A program made the position numbers and the translations under genes. Of a stretch of DNA of 64,000 bases, positions 12,276 through 25,767 are shown one piece after another. The DNA is from Owenia fusiformis (Eukaryota; Annelida; Polychaeta; Sabellida; Oweniidae): contig CAIIXF020000009.1 of NCBI GenBank assembly GCA_903813345.2, positions 33,545,259 to 33,609,258 on the forward strand, read 5' to 3'. A model generated the notes under the pieces. That model was not told the DNA's origin. It saw only the letters and a program-made list of their open reading frames with translations, and did no database searches. Every line of letters begins with the position of its first letter. Positions within the stretch are counted from its first letter, which is position 1.

Positions 12276-13109
12276 GCCTTGTTTTTAGATGCCACTCTCA
12301 CAATCACTTTCAATTAAAGACAGAACTGAGAGTAATCAAAGAATTGCAATAACTGGCCTAAGTGATGCATGCTACATCCATCAATAACTCATATTAGTAG
12401 TATACTAATATACTGCATGATGTCCTAATGTACTGTATGATATATGGAATAAGACCCCTTGATCATCCCAGGAAAATAAATTAGATCATACCTTGTATAA
12501 GTTCAGTTTTAAAATCGAACACATAGCTGGACATAACATAACAAAACACAAAATCAAATGATCAGGAATAGTATACTCATTTAAAGGACCATAATTTGGT
12601 TCACAAATCCCCACTTCATTCAAAAACATTAGAGAGGAAGAAAGTGAAATAAGCATGAAATATAAGCATGAAAACACCTTTCATTTCAAGTGAGAGCCAC
12701 TGTGTTATAAAGTGTAATTATCTGTTAAGTATACATTAAGATGGCTTGATTAATCTATGTCAATTAACAACACTAGGTGGTCAATGCCTTAACTTGATTC
12801 ATTGGTGCGATAATGACATGTGCAAGTGGTTAGTATTTCAGATTTATATATAATGCTATAGAAAACTGAAAAAACACATTTATAAAGAATATCTATATTA
12901 TGATACATATTTACAGGGTTCATAAAGTCAGAGTCAGAACTTGCATGTAATACTAACCTGAACAAGAAAATCTGATTTATCCCTGTATATTAGATTTCAC
13001 CACTTCAGATCCTGAAGTAGCTAACATTTATTTTGATTTCAAACTCCCATTACAGACCATGAAGGTTGCATTTAAGGTTGAGACAAAACTCACCAATGCA
13101 GTTACATAG
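12276..13109. other. No gene recognised
   Basis: AT-rich unique DNA between two family B fragments. No exon or repeat was identified. Confidence 0.45.
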
Positions 13110-13180
13110 AAAATGTCACTACCTGCCATTTGTTACAGACACCAATGGTTGAAAACCATCTACCAAAAGTTGAATGGCAG
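13110..13180 (+). mobile_element. Family B MITE, 5' fragment
   Basis: AAAATGTCACTACCTGCCAT and TTGTTACAGACACC are present. The 3' hairpin is missing. Confidence 0.65.
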
Positions 13181-14819
13181 CTATTCATAGGCAGATGACG
13201 GTGCAATGAGTCAAATTCTAATTGGACAGTCATTTTCTGCCTGCTAATTCTAATAGTTGAAGGCTAGATCGAACAAGTACTTCATACTTTAAAAGCGTAG
13301 GTAAAGTCAAGCACCTGACGAGGAGTAGAATTCCCCCTTAAAGTACATATACAGATAAATATACAACTAATTAAGGAGCCTCCTCTACTCCCTCTAGCTA
13401 TAACAATAGATATACCTCCTTATAGACTAATAAGGCGTCTACATGAAACAAGGGCTATGGAAGCAGCTAAGACTAACTAGAGGCACGTATTAAAATAGCA
13501 ACATCCTCAGATTAATTGACTTCAAATGGCACAGTGATTAATTAGTCAAAATGACCTTAAAATTATAAAACATCCATATATGTAAGATATGTATTGTGAT
13601 CAATACATATCCATCTCTAAAACTCAAAACCAAAGGAGAATTTATTCAATATTCACTGCTCACAAATAATCAATAAACTTGACCTCCCAACTAATTATTT
13701 CAAATATTAACATATCGGTGTGAATGAACCATTAATTCAGAAGGAATTTACCAACTTTATATTTAACATAATATTAAATAGGTTGGACTTTTTCCATATA
13801 AGGGCTTCCTCACATGTCTACTTTAGAATGTCTATGGTATAAGTGTTTATATCAAGAATGAAATAATTGTTTTATGAAGAGGAATCTACACGCTTTAAAA
13901 CACTTCCCTCGTACACGTGCTACATCAATGCATGCGCTATGCTCCATTTGCCCATCGGGTAAGTGAGTGTACGAGAATTGAAATATTTATTTCATGATAT
14001 GAGAGCATGTATAAATTCTATATTGCTAAGATAAAAATACCTGCACTTAGTTCATCTCAAGTATCAAACCTGACGCAAATTGCGTTACCTATAAAGCTTC
14101 TAGATTTCGTCAATTCAAGTCGCATAGTCGTTATCTGAAGCCGCAGACCTCTTTGTCAATCAGAGCTCTGTCAATTAACCAATGTATTACCTATTTGAGT
14201 GGTAAAATGACGTTATTCCATTTCCGGAAAATCATTAATTTGTTCGACAATGTAGGCAATACAGAGGATTTAAGGTGTGGGAAAATAGCAGATAAAATTA
14301 AGCGTAAATTAAAAAGGAAATCAGTTGTTTTAATTCTCCATTTCGCTGTTCGCTCTTTGAATCAGAACGTTCGCATATATGGTGCATATATGTACTCAAA
14401 AAGGACAAAATTTGATTGGTCAATATTTTTCAACGATGCATTTCGTGTAGCTATTTGTGAGACCCGAAAGTTCTAAATCAAATTAATTACGCAATTTTGT
14501 TTTTACACCCGCAAGCTAAATAAAAAAATGACACCATCGGAATTCTTCTTCTTTGTCATTGAATTAATAGTCAGTATACCAGATTTAATCAATAAAAGAT
14601 TATACAATTAACAACAAAATTAGGAAACGAGTATGTAAGATTTGCTTTCGAACCACTAAACTTGACCTAGATAATAGCGACGTGTCTTCTTTGGTCAAAT
14701 GCTTAGTTGTTTGTGGGTTTTCAACGTAACTCTATAATGTAATATGAAGATGAGTACTTTTATTCAGTTGTTGCATCGATGTTACAGTTTGTAGTGCGGT
14801 AATATTGGCATGAACGTGT
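13181..14819. other. No gene recognised; small foldback at 13908-13975
   Basis: CTCGTACAC (13908) and GTGTACGAG (13967) form an inverted pair around a more GC-rich core. A 107-codon plus-strand frame at 14153-14476 is lysine-rich, of ordinary AT-rich composition and unrecognised, and is not accepted as a gene. Confidence 0.4.
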
Positions 14820-15165
14820 TGAAAGTCGAATGGAATTGCTTTTTCCAATATGGCGACTAGTCACGTGACTTCTTCTCTTCCGGAATATACTCCCATTTTC
14901 AATCATTGTTTTCACCCCGTTAGGAGCCAATAAAATGAAAAAAAATATATGTTATATAAAGATTATTAAAAGACTAATTGTTTCTGATAGTTTGTTTTCT
15001 CCGATCGCATGGAGATTCGATCGAAAATATCGCTTGAAAAATGGGTATGAAAATCCCCATGTTAAACCAACGGGGAAAAACAAGGTAGAAAAATTTTGTT
15101 CCCCCGCGAACTGCATCATGGGAAATATTTTGACCTTATAAGGAAAAACTTTCGCGCCATCTTTA
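14820..15165. promoter_or_regulatory. Promoter-like island
   Basis: Consensus-like sites cluster here. AGTCACGTGACT (14859-14870) is a 12-bp palindromic E-box. CTTCCGGAA (14877) is ETS-like. CCAAT lies at 14927. TTTCGCGCC (15150) fits the E2F consensus TTTSSCGC. YY1-like AATATGGCG lies at 14848, and AAGATGGCG is read on the minus strand at 15163-15155. Local CpG content is above that of the flanks. A plus-strand ATG at 14850 opens 27 codons to a TAA at 14931, and a minus-strand ATG at 15160 opens 14 codons; neither has a convincing splice donor. The gene served is unknown. An enhancer or a chance cluster is possible. Confidence 0.35.
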
Positions 15166-15750
15166 TTAGAGATTCAATACTACCGAATCCGCGATTTTAA
15201 GAATTGAGAACGTGATTGCAATCTATTCAATTCATACATTCACAATAGAGTTGTCTTACATTTTGAAGCAAGATATTTTGTTAACCAAAAGTTGAGAATT
15301 GTTAAACATATATAATGCTGATTTCATAAAGAAAACCTACACAAACTTGGAAATTGACATAGTGCTGAAAGGAGTGAATTCAAGTAAAGCATGATGAAAA
15401 GCCATGATGGCTTTTCGAATAAGCCCTCTGTATACTCATGTACTCTGTCTACTGTAATTTTTATGGTATTATTTTTCTTATAAACTACAATAATCTATGT
15501 TCTAGGCCTATAGAAGTTATAATATATTATATTACATCAAAGAGTGATGACACTTTTCATGTCATTTGATGCTGATTGATACATAAGGCTGAGGTAATTT
15601 AAAATAGTGTTTATCATTATGTAATATTCTACGTTTGATGAAAGGATGAGGCTTTTTATCATTAATGCTGGCTCTTTTTAAACAAATATCTGGTTAACTG
15701 CACACTGCATTTCCATTTTCATTCAAAATTTATACAAGGCATTAACATGC

Positions 15751-15853
15751 AAAATGTCAACACCATTTGTTACAAATGCCAACCGCAACCACTGTCACAA
15801 AAAATGGAGACCATGTAGACAATATGTCACGACTTTTTGGAGGTGACATAAAA
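15751..15853 (+). mobile_element. Family B MITE
   Basis: AAAATGTCAACACCATTTGT at the left. CAATATGTCACGACTTTTTG followed by GAGGTGACATAAAAA at the right is a nearly intact 3' hairpin. Confidence 0.8.
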
Positions 15854-16010
15854 ATTGGGCATTCATCATATATTAGATGCATGTTGATCTTTATATATAG
15901 AATGTTTTACAACAGATGCTTAAGCTAGATGAAATGTTGAAGGAAAGCTGAATGTTTTTGTGCTGATAATATCATAAACACTTCTTTGTAGTGTGAGACA
16001 TTAAGATACA

Positions 16011-16076
16011 AAGTGTCAACACCTGCCATTTGTTACATACACTGAACACCAAACACCCAACACTGTCTACAAAAAT
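16011..16076 (+). mobile_element. Family B MITE, 5' fragment
   Basis: AGTGTCAACACCTGCCATTT, then GTTACATACACTGAACACC and TGTCTACAAAAA. A segment with AAAATGGCAGCC follows at about 16120, a motif of the satellite-cored elements. Confidence 0.65.
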
Positions 16077-17473
16077 AGGGTTCTTGTGATAGCCATTTTG
16101 GAACCTTAAATTCAAAATGGCAGCCCCCAGTAAATTACTTTTATATTATTTTATATATTTTATATCATTCTTAAACCTGTTGTAACTAAATATATGCGAG
16201 ACAATAATCAATGTTAGGTGAACTGTTTATTTGAGTGTAACTGTAAACTTCTCCTTTAAACACTTTGTCCTGGCCTAATGTTCATGATAACTAAGTGATA
16301 CAAAATCTATACCAATCGTTCAAGGTGATCTTCTCCTAATTGTTGTACTAATTGAAAAGCTTAACAATAATGGCATGATAGTTAATTAGTCAAAGTGGAG
16401 ATGAAAAGTACCCTTTGCATTCGTTTGACTTCGTTAGCTTCTTAAAAGATAGCTTCATTACTTTAGAACTAACCTCTGCACTCAGGGTAGATGAAAATTT
16501 AGAACTTAATGACACACTTTTCTATTACAGAATACAGGTAGAATAAAGATAACCCTTTACCATAAGGGTTATTTCTCCTCACCAAACCTAAATGTGTTTT
16601 TAGTCTCACCTTGAACTCCCATTTGGCTCATCATACTTCTATCTGACTATTATATATGACAAAACAGTTAAACATAGAATTTGAGTTTGAATATGAAATC
16701 AATGATTGCTACAAAAATGTATAATAAAGCTTCTGTTTTTATATTAAATACACAAAACTAAAACCAATCAGAGAAATTGCTAGATGACATTTTACCTATA
16801 AATCATAGTCTGCACTATAGTATAGCAAAATATAAAGTAATTAATCAAAGGCATCAACAGAAACAGATAATTCCAATGTTAACAACCGCACAATTAAGGA
16901 CAGTGCACAGTGTACTACACGATTAAAAGGACATTGCGCAGTATACACTTACTGTAATGAAAAAGGAAAACGAAGGGAGTTTATTTGCTTTAAGATCACA
17001 TAATTACAAAATCATCATTAACTCAGTTTGTTTCATTCCCATGAAATAAACTTTATCAAATGAAAAAACTATAATACTTTAGTCGTGGGGAGTAAGTCAT
17101 CCTCCCTCACATATTCCCCTTATTAAAATATTTTGTATATAGAATAAGAGGGAGGGGGTGACTTATTCCCCATGCCTCTAGCGTTAAAAGTTAAAATTCA
17201 CTTTTTGCTTTTTGTATATGGAGGTTATCGATATGACACTAACTGCAGATTCAAACAGGTTGCCCAGATGCTACAATACATGTATATGAGTGCATAAAGA
17301 TGCCCATCTGCATAAAGTGGCAGCAGCGATGACACGATTTATGTGGTGTCCATCAACCCACACACCCGCAGCATATAATACAATGACAATATAACACATT
17401 TGCTAAGTGCAATAAAAATAAATATTAAGGGATACAAATATTATCCATTCTAATTCACAATGCTTCTTTAAAT
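16077..17473. other. No gene; family J fragment and an inverted repeat
   Basis: CCCTTTGCATTCGTTTGACT at 16410 is a fragment of the left end of family J. GTGGGGAGTAAGTCA (17085) and TGACTTATTCCCCAT (17159) form the arms of a 90-bp foldback. The rest is unremarkable AT-rich DNA. Confidence 0.5.
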
Positions 17474-17910
17474 TACTCTTTGCATTCGTTTGACTTCGCT
17501 TCTAGAAGAGAGCATCGCCTGCACTCTTACAGTTTACAATAGATCTCTGAACTCATTGAGCCATTCAGAGTTCGGTGTCGAAATATGACCGACTTTTTAC
17601 ATATGGTCATTTCCTCTGACATTATCGTAAAGTTAATAAGTATGCATTTAGCATGTGTTCCTTTCAGCTCGCTGATTGGTTGAGAAAAATCAGTGCGATA
17701 GGTTTGAAATAATCTAGGTCCTGGGCTGTCACTGCCATAAGTTGTGAGGGGGGGGGGGGGGGGGCTGATAAACTGTAAAACTGTTACATAGTCTATACTA
17801 GGCAGAGGGTAGTTTATAACTATGCTCTGCACGCCATCTTCGCACGCTCCGGTCTTCACTGCGACGGGAGACGAGTGAACGAAGATGCTACACGCAGAGT
17901 ATCTTTAAAT
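17474..17910. mobile_element. Family J repeat, longest copy
   Basis: It matches 53852-54175 throughout: CTTTGCATTCGTT, TGTCGAAATATG, GGTCATTTCCTCTGACAT, CTGATTGGTTGAGAAA and CTAGGCAGAGGGTAGTTTAT. The ends are imperfectly inverted (GCATTCGTTTGACTTCG and CGAGTGAACGAAGATGC). A G run of about 18 bases lies at 17747-17764. The open frame across it on the minus strand is not thought to be a gene. Confidence 0.7.
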
Positions 17911-19214
17911 AAAAGTACAGATCATCAGCCTTTGATAAGCACACTAATGAATCTAGTAATGTTGACATTTAATGACATCATTTCAAAAGATTAATATAAA
18001 ATTACAACATTACTTTAACCTGCAATGAACAGAAATACATCTGTATCGTTCAACCATCTCTAATATATCAAAAAGAGACTCTATAAAATGTCGAAGAAAT
18101 GTAATAATCTTTTCGGAATATACAATTTCAACAGCTTTAATGGATGTTATAAATTATAGTTATTCCTCCTTGACAAAAAATAGATGTTACTGAAAATAGA
18201 TAAAAAATAATAGGTTTCAAGTTCTACTTCAGCTTCATCTAGTAGAGCTCATCCTGTTGAATCTATTGATTAAGAACGTACCATATAATAAATATAGCAA
18301 CACTGGCTTAAAGCATATTGAAACCCAAAGTAATCAGCCAAGAAGCGATTTATGAGGAGATAAATTAAGAGGCTAATGACATTTTGGGATGTATATACAG
18401 TATATTGAGTCTAATACCTGTCGTCATCAACTCTGATTTCATTAATGTATAATTGGTCCATAATAAGTCAGTCTGAAGCTCAAAGGATCTCAAAGATATC
18501 GCAGATGGAGTGATCAGTAGATATGATACACCCACGACTCGTTTTATTGTCTTTTCAAGCAATCTCACAAAAACGGAATCAAAAGTTCTATATCATAATC
18601 AATTATTGTCATTGCATAAACAAGAAAAAATGAGATTTGCCTACACGTCAAATTGCTATCAATGTCACATCTTTTTAAGTAGGATAAAACCTCACACACA
18701 CACCGCAATATATCACAAAAGACAAGACTGACATTTCCGCCATTGTCAAAGACATCTAGGTAGACATATATTTAACTATACCCACGTAACACTTTAAGGA
18801 CATCCTGTTTGTCTAGTGAAATTCGAAATCAATGAAATCAATGTCAACCTGTGTCTTTGATCATCTTTTGGATATCTTAGGAAACTTCAAATGAAACGAG
18901 ATGTGTGAAATTGAACATAAAAGAAGCAGTTCAATTCAAGACACCAGATTTGAGACTTTTCAGAGTAAACAAAATCTTTAGACTTCGACCTTTGATGCTT
19001 TTACGATTATCAATTTTTCATTTAATAAAAAATCAAAAAAAAACATAATAAACAATGATAAAAATTTAAAAATGAAAACCTTCATTTAGATTTTAACCCA
19101 TGACTTGGATAAAATCTGACCCAATTTCCTTCCCACGAGTTAAGATAACAGACTGTCTGAGAAACTGCACGTTGCAGAGAAAACATATACAGAAAGAAGA
19201 CAAAGATGAAAATA
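17911..19214. other. No gene recognised
   Basis: AT-rich unique DNA with short frames only. Confidence 0.45.
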
Positions 19215-19254
19215 AAGAAGAAGAAGAAAAAGAAGAAGAAGAAGAAGAAGAAAG
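19215..19254. repeat. (GAA)n microsatellite
   Basis: A purine trinucleotide run with an A-rich interruption. It accounts for the glutamate-rich frame that crosses it. Confidence 0.9.
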
Positions 19255-19398
19255 AGTATTATTATTTTTATATTGTATTTCTGAATATGAAATAATGATA
19301 TGCTATTAAGTAAACTTAATTTCTTTCAATGACACATTCAGGAAATCCTAGCTATCATTCTGATTCTTATCGCATCTGTGAAACAAGGCTTTAAAATG

Positions 19399-19490
19399 CA
19401 AATGTCACCACCTGCCATATGTTACAGATGGCGAACACTAACCACCATCCATAAAAAGTTAGAGACTAACAATTCATGGTGGTGCCATAA
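19399..19490 (+). mobile_element. Family B MITE
   Basis: AAATGTCACCACCTGCCATA, GTTACAGATGGCGAACAC and the degenerate end CATGGTGGTGCCATAA. Confidence 0.75.
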
Positions 19491-21520
19491 CAATGAGATG
19501 GCAGAATTTATCATGATTCTAGCCTTGCATTGAAGCCTTGTGTCCTTCACACTTCACCTCTAGAAGGTGACGTAGACTGCCGAGGGGCAGATATCCCGAT
19601 CTGAATAAGGTCATATTTACCATATACACACAAACACACACAATTAATGCAATCCTCAGTCATGACATTGCTTTATCTTCATGCAATAAACATACTAATT
19701 AGATGTCTACGACATAGAGGCAATTATTCCATCTTATTCTTTCTGATTAAGATCATTTATAATAACTAATGACATCTGATTAGTTCTGCAGCACTTCAAG
19801 GACAAAAGACATTTCTTTAACAAGGTCATTCTTCTCCACATAATCAATAATCCTGCTATCCTCTGACCATGTAAGCCCATTTTGATCTTTTCTGAGATCT
19901 TAATAATCATAAATGTGGCTTTCTTCTATTGAATTTGATTAAACTTAATATCAGCTGCTTGTATGCAGGGAAGATTTTTTTTGACTATTTTGATATATGC
20001 TCACAGATCAAACAATTCCTGTACAAACTACATGTATATCTTCTGGGTTTTTTTCACACACCTGTTACTATAAATTTCTCAACTCTTTTGGGGGTAGAGT
20101 ATATAGCGAGGATTCAAAGACTTGACCATCAAAGACCCTATCATTAATTCTGTGATACATAATTCCATTTTAACCAATTTAATTCTGGATGATTCTCTCT
20201 TAATTTGAATGAAATGTTCTCATTTCTTCCATTTTATATAATAATTAGTATTGCCGTTACAAATTAGTACATGCTCTATAACTTTGTCCTTTTTCTTCCA
20301 TCCACTCAAATTTACATTTCAAACCATGACAACTGTGACATTTTATCTCAGATTTACCTGTCTTATCATGAATGTTTTTTATGCTAATATGACACAGAAG
20401 TAAACCATGCAGAAAACCATGCTACTTTGTCAACTAATATTCATTAATGATAAAGATAAACATCTTATTGATTTTCCATTTCTTGTAATTTGAATTTATT
20501 TCTAGAAATTCTACATTTATTGCAGGATATTGGGTTATCGGCATAGATAAATACTAAAAATAGAAATGCATTTCGTAATTAGTGATCCCGATTTACATAA
20601 AATGTCTGAATGGAGGAGGAGATTATCGCTGATTAATGGCACCCTCAGTGATACTTATGACCTGTAGAGGTCGAGGGCACTCTGCTCTATTTGAATGAGG
20701 AACTTTCAGTTCAACAATTTTCAGTTTGAAATAAAGTGATGTCAGCCATATTGAAATTCCTTAAAGGTCCCTTGCAAAGTTTGAAATATGTTTTTATCAT
20801 TCATTTACTTCGAAAAATATGTAAGTCAAGTTTTTGTTTCTAAAATGTTTTAATATAATATTAAAATTTGAAGTTGAAATCATTCCCGCTTACTTATCAA
20901 CCAATTTTCTTAACTTTTAAGAGAAAAAGCATGTGGTAATGAATGCTTATTAATAGATGTGTGACCTAAAAACACTTTTTGAAAGGAGCATGTAGGTTAT
21001 CGCAAACAATTTCAGAAGGTTATATCTTGGATTATGACTATTTTGTGACAATGAAGATAGGTTTATCTTTTAGATTAATTCATTATATATATATATACAG
21101 TAATAATAAAGTCAAACAAACTCGGAGATATTTAACTAGCAATCAACCCATCAACACACGTTTTCAAAGATGTTGACCCCATTTTCACCAAAAATGCAAT
21201 CATTTTTTACAATGTTTAATGCATTACTATTCTTTATTTTGATGTATCAAATAGTTCTTGAAAGAAAAACTTAATTGCTTTAAGATAAGTGTTCCCCATG
21301 TTATTTCTCCATTAAAAAATCTCACGCTATCCATTGGTTTCAGTTCATTTTGGTCATCCAAATTTAGTATCTTTAAAGTCCCTGGAGCAATCAACTTTTC
21401 CTTTTTGGAAATCGAACATGTCTCAAAGCACATTCTAATTATGTATTCAACAATATAATAAAATGTTGCATTTTTGGTGAAAATTAGGTCAACATTTTTG
21501 AACAAGAACACAAATGTGTA
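19491..21520. other. No gene recognised
   Basis: AT-rich unique DNA. A minus-strand open stretch at about 20720-20630 is slightly GC-richer, but I could assign neither splice sites nor a family. Confidence 0.4.
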
Positions 21521-22674
21521 CAAAATGTCCCCACCTATGGGTGATCCCATCAAATGGTTATCCTAAAAATGAGTAGACAAGACTTTAACGACACAATTTG
21601 AGGATGGAAAATCCAATATGGCCACCTTAAAATTTACCCAGAGTGCCCAAAAATTAGTCAGTTCTAGATTTTCATACTAAGAATCATCCCTGAAAACTTG
21701 AAATTGATCTACCAAACGGTTCACCTGGAAATGCGTAGACAAGACTTTACAGACAAGATTTGAGGACGGAAAATCCAAAATGGCTGCCTTGACATTTACC
21801 CAGAATGCCCAAAAACTAATCAGATCTAGATTTTCATACTGAGAATCATCCCTGAAAATTTGAAATTGATCTACCAAATGGTTCACCTGAAAATGCGTAG
21901 ACAAGACTTTACTGACAAGATTTTAGGATGGAAAATCCAAAATGGCTGCCTTGACATTTACCCAGAATGTCCAAAAAGTAATCAGATCTAGATTTTCATA
22001 CTAAGAATCATCCCTGAAAATTTGAAATTGATCCACCGAATGGTTCACCTGACAACGTGCAGACAAGACTTTACACACGAGATTTTAGGACCGAAAAATC
22101 CAAAATGGCCGACAATAAAAAAGTGATTATGAGTTTTTGCTAATTTCTTTCAACAAAATTATCACATATAACTACTGTTAACAATAACATAGGCTTTTAC
22201 AACAAAGTACACCTGAAATTATTTATAAAGCTACTAAATAGTTTAAGTATGAAAACTGAATAACACCATTCAATATGATACAAAGTATTATCGTGCGCTA
22301 ACTTTTCTTAAAACATTCAAAATGGCTGACATGACTGAGCTTACAGGTCCAAAACCTAATCAGATCTAGAATGAAGTGAGCTGAACAAGATGTTAAAGTT
22401 TTAAAAGCAACTGTGAAGCCGTTTTTCTTAAAGTTTGCAGACAAGGATTTTAGCATTTGACTTCAAAATGGCCGACAGGAAGTTGGTATCGAGTTAATTT
22501 TTTTTCATCCACATCTGTATGCACTCATAAGTTATCCCTGAAAATTTGAAGGTGATATCTGTAGCGGTTTTGGAGAAAACTCCCGGACGTACGGACAGAC
22601 AGACGGACAGACAGACGGACGGACGCGCCTAGGCCGACAATATGGCCCCACACTATGTGGTGGGGACATAAAAA
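21521..22674 (+). mobile_element. Satellite-cored element, family B long form
   Basis: The left end AAAATGTCCCCACC is complementary to the right end GGTGGGGACATAAAA. The core has tandem modules of 162 bp: AAGACTTTA recurs at 21579, 21741, 21903 and 22065. The modules contain AAAATCCAAAATGGCTGCC and CTGAAAATTTGAAATTGAT. They are followed by a GGAC microsatellite (22585-22623), then a 3' hairpin GGCCCCACACTATGTGGTGG. This is the same order of parts as family A. The overlapping frames on the minus strand arise from the modules. Confidence 0.85.
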
Positions 22675-24593
22675 GTGTGTTGATTGGTCGATTGCCTCTT
22701 CATTATCACTTAGGTCTGATTAACTAAATTATCATTATATATACTTTTCTTGAAGAAAATGAATGGATCTAAAAGATATACCCATGTTCATGACCAGAAA
22801 ATATTAATAATTCAAGCTAGAATCGTTTGAAATTGTTTGCGATAACTTACGTGCTCTTTATAAAAAATATATATGGGGCCTTTAAATGATTGTACTCATT
22901 ATACTTTATGTTATATTTTCAGAATTGATAAGTACATAATGTTTATTTCATGAATTACTCAGAATTTACATTGACTGTATGCTGGTCCTCGGCCCAGACC
23001 TTCTGAGGAGTAATATATTTTACTATAAGTAACAAAATAACATGAATTGCTTTCTATATATTCATAGAAGATACTATATAAAAGCAGAAATTAAGAGATT
23101 GTCGGATAATAATTTAATCCCCAAGTGGCAGGTGCCATTTTTGTCAGTGGATAGTATATCTATATCATCACAGTTCATTGGCTGATCATATCAACGACCA
23201 GAATAAGTTATCCAACTCATTACGTTAAGTTTGCTCATTTAGTTACCCAACTGCATGAATGAAATTTCCCATTGTATTATGGTCCTGAATTGTGATATTG
23301 GGACTTGAATGATATGGGGAGAGGGGCATCAGACAGTGTTTCTCTTCACGTTGGATTATGGTTTGGGATAGTTCGGGTTTGTTTTCCTTATGACTGGTAT
23401 ACACATGAACATTTTCTTTTTCTTGCTGGATTTATAACAAATGGTCCTATACATACTATGTATCAAGTTTATATAACGTTTGTACAGAAGAAATAGCGGT
23501 TTGTACAATCAATCAATACAAAGTATATAAACATTTGCTTATAAAATGTGCAATAAAATAAATGAAAACCATTAATTGTTTGACAATAAATAAAGAAAGA
23601 GTATATGGAACGAATATATTTTCGAAAAAGAGGCCAAGATGACCTTTTTTTAAAATGATAATCAAACAAAGTCCATTTTTTCATATCATGTGCCAACTAT
23701 TGTATTGTGGCTAATGTAAGGCCTTAAAGACATTCAACCTTTTGTTCAATTTTCCCATAGATTTGATCAGAATAATTAATTCTGGAAATATGAATAATGT
23801 TTTTCCTCAGATGTCTATCAGACTCTCACAATATTTCATGTGATAATATAGTTTTTTTTATAATTGTCCACTTTTTTACATAAATTCCTTATTTACTCAT
23901 GAGATACCCCAAAGCATATCCGGCCATATGAAAACCAGTCAAATTCTCTCTTTATTTTACTTCGAAAAAACTCGGAGCAAATGATAAAACAATATGACAC
24001 AATAAATGTGATAAACATGCTGACATCAGATACCCCAGTGATAAACATGCTGACATCAGATACCCCAGTGATGTTCTATAAAATATAAATAAAGATATAT
24101 TCAGTCTTGCATGACTAACGATTGCTTGGGCTGGCATTCGATTTACTTCAGTGACTTCTATGCGGATAGCATCTATTTATACCCATTTTCGCTCACAAAT
24201 AATATTATTATCCAATAATATGAAACAAGAATGATGACTGATGCACAAATGCTATTACTCCCACTCAAGAGAAAATCTAAGCAAACAAAAAAATGTTGAA
24301 AAAATGATTCGAATGAATACTTCCGAGTTAAGCAATACTGAATACATCGCTAGCAATTGATAGTTAGCAATAAACAGTAAAGTCACACGAGCAATGAATT
24401 TAATCATTTCCATCTTTATGAACAACATTATTTATGGTATAACATGTAAATGAGGTCAACAAGTACACAATATATGATAACATAAAATATGTGACAATAT
24501 ATAAATTATCAAGAGCTCCCATACACTAGCCTCATTAGATGTTTATTGGCTCTTGCAAATAGAAAACAATTTAAGGCAACAAAAGGCATTATA
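22675..24593. other. No gene; 30-bp exact duplication at 24008-24067
   Basis: AT-rich DNA. GTGATAAACATGCTGACATC plus 10 more bases is repeated twice in tandem without change, suggesting a recent event. A 63-codon plus-strand frame at 23305 is unrecognised and lacks support. Confidence 0.5.
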
Positions 24594-24670
24594 AGCATTG
24601 ACATAAACAAGACATCATTAAAATGACCTCATGATTAACTTAGCTCGGTATCATAACAATAACCTCCCAA
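24594..24670. repeat. Degenerate 36-bp satellite units, left outlier
   Basis: AAAATGACCTCATGATTAAC and ATAACAATAACCTCC keep the spacing and key words of the main array at 25085. Confidence 0.55.
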
Positions 24671-24790
24671 GTGACCTTTTGCGATCAGAATTCAAGTATT
24701 TTGTTCATGGATACAGTTGTCATGTATTTTGTCTTATTGGTATGACGTCATATTAAGATAATATTAGACATGATGAAGATGAAATGGCGA
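24671..24790 (+). repeat. Left arm of a 1.7-kb inverted repeat
   Basis: GTGACCTTTTGCGATCAGAA, then GTATTTTGTTCATGGATAC, TTGTCATG and TATGACGTCATAT. It is the reverse complement, with scattered mismatches, of 26255-26384. Confidence 0.8.
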
Positions 24791-25084
24791 TGAAATTCAT
24801 ACTTAACATCATTGCCTATAAGTGACCCCATTTCATTATTAAGGAATAAAGACCAAAATTTTATGATTCATGGCGCAATAAGTGAAATTTTTTTATTATT
24901 GTTCTTTGGCAATGGCCAGCATAAAATTTGAGGTCATAACTTTGCCATAAATCAAAAATCGTTCTTACGATTCTAATATGGTAAACAGACAAGAAACACA
25001 ACTATTTGCATTTATAAATTTTAGCGGTCATACATACTTCAATATAGACCAGTAAATCAATTGTTCTAGCTACTGTGATGTAAC

Positions 25085-25470
25085 ATATCATATTAGAATA
25101 AACAATTATCTTAGAATTAATTGAACAGGGCATCATATCAATGACCTCACAATTAATTGAAGAGGGCACCATATCAATGATCTCACAATTAATTGAGCAG
25201 GGCATCATATCAATGACCTCACAATTAATTGAACAGGGCATCATATCAATGACCTCACAATTAATTGAACAGGGTATCATATCAATGACCTCACAATTAA
25301 TTGAACAGGGCACCATATCAATCATCTCACAATTAATTGAACAGGGCATCATATCAATGACCTCACAATTAAGTGGACAAGGAATCATAATAAATGTATT
25401 GAACAGGGTATTACATCAATGACCTCACAATTAACTGAACAGGGCATCAAGTTAATAACCTCACAATTGA
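25085..25470 (+). repeat. 36-bp satellite array, about 10 copies
   Basis: The unit reads roughly TCACAATTAATTGAACAGGG then CATCATATCAATGACC. The copies are highly alike in the middle and decay at both ends. Because 36 is a multiple of three, both strands carry periodic open frames (MTSQLIEQGIIS-type repeats). These are taken as by-products, not genes. Confidence 0.9.
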
Positions 25471-25767
25471 TGATTTGCGATCACTGGATGCATTTTATCT
25501 TTTTGTGATGTCCCAATTAGGTCACACTGCTATTAGCTTTTTGATTTTGAGAGATTATCTTCTGTATTTCGTACTTTATTGATTTATTTTTCACAAAAGT
25601 GTTCGATTTGACTAGATCAACATTCATTCTAAGCACATGCCAAGTCTAAGATCTTACTGACATGATTTAGATAGCGGTTAAGCACCCCCCTGATTTTGAA
25701 AAAAATGGGGGGCACTTATAGGCATCGATGTTTCGTATGAATATCATCGAAACTTCACACATATAAA
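25471..25767. other. Spacer in the inverted-repeat composite
   Basis: It begins GATTTGCGATCACTGG, resembling the start of the 24671 arm, so it may be a third, decayed copy of that boundary. CACCCCCCTGA and a nearby G run (25685, 25708) form a small hairpin. Confidence 0.4.

Noticed and set aside
13940-13975. Perfect splice-donor-like CGG|GTAAGTGAG on the plus strand
   Set aside because: It lies inside a small foldback (CTCGTACAC / GTGTACGAG). The upstream frame has no match and no acceptor.
25002-25422. Frames of 93 and 128 codons with MTSQLIEQGIIS-like repeats
   Set aside because: They follow the 36-bp satellite exactly on both strands and end in non-coding flanks.
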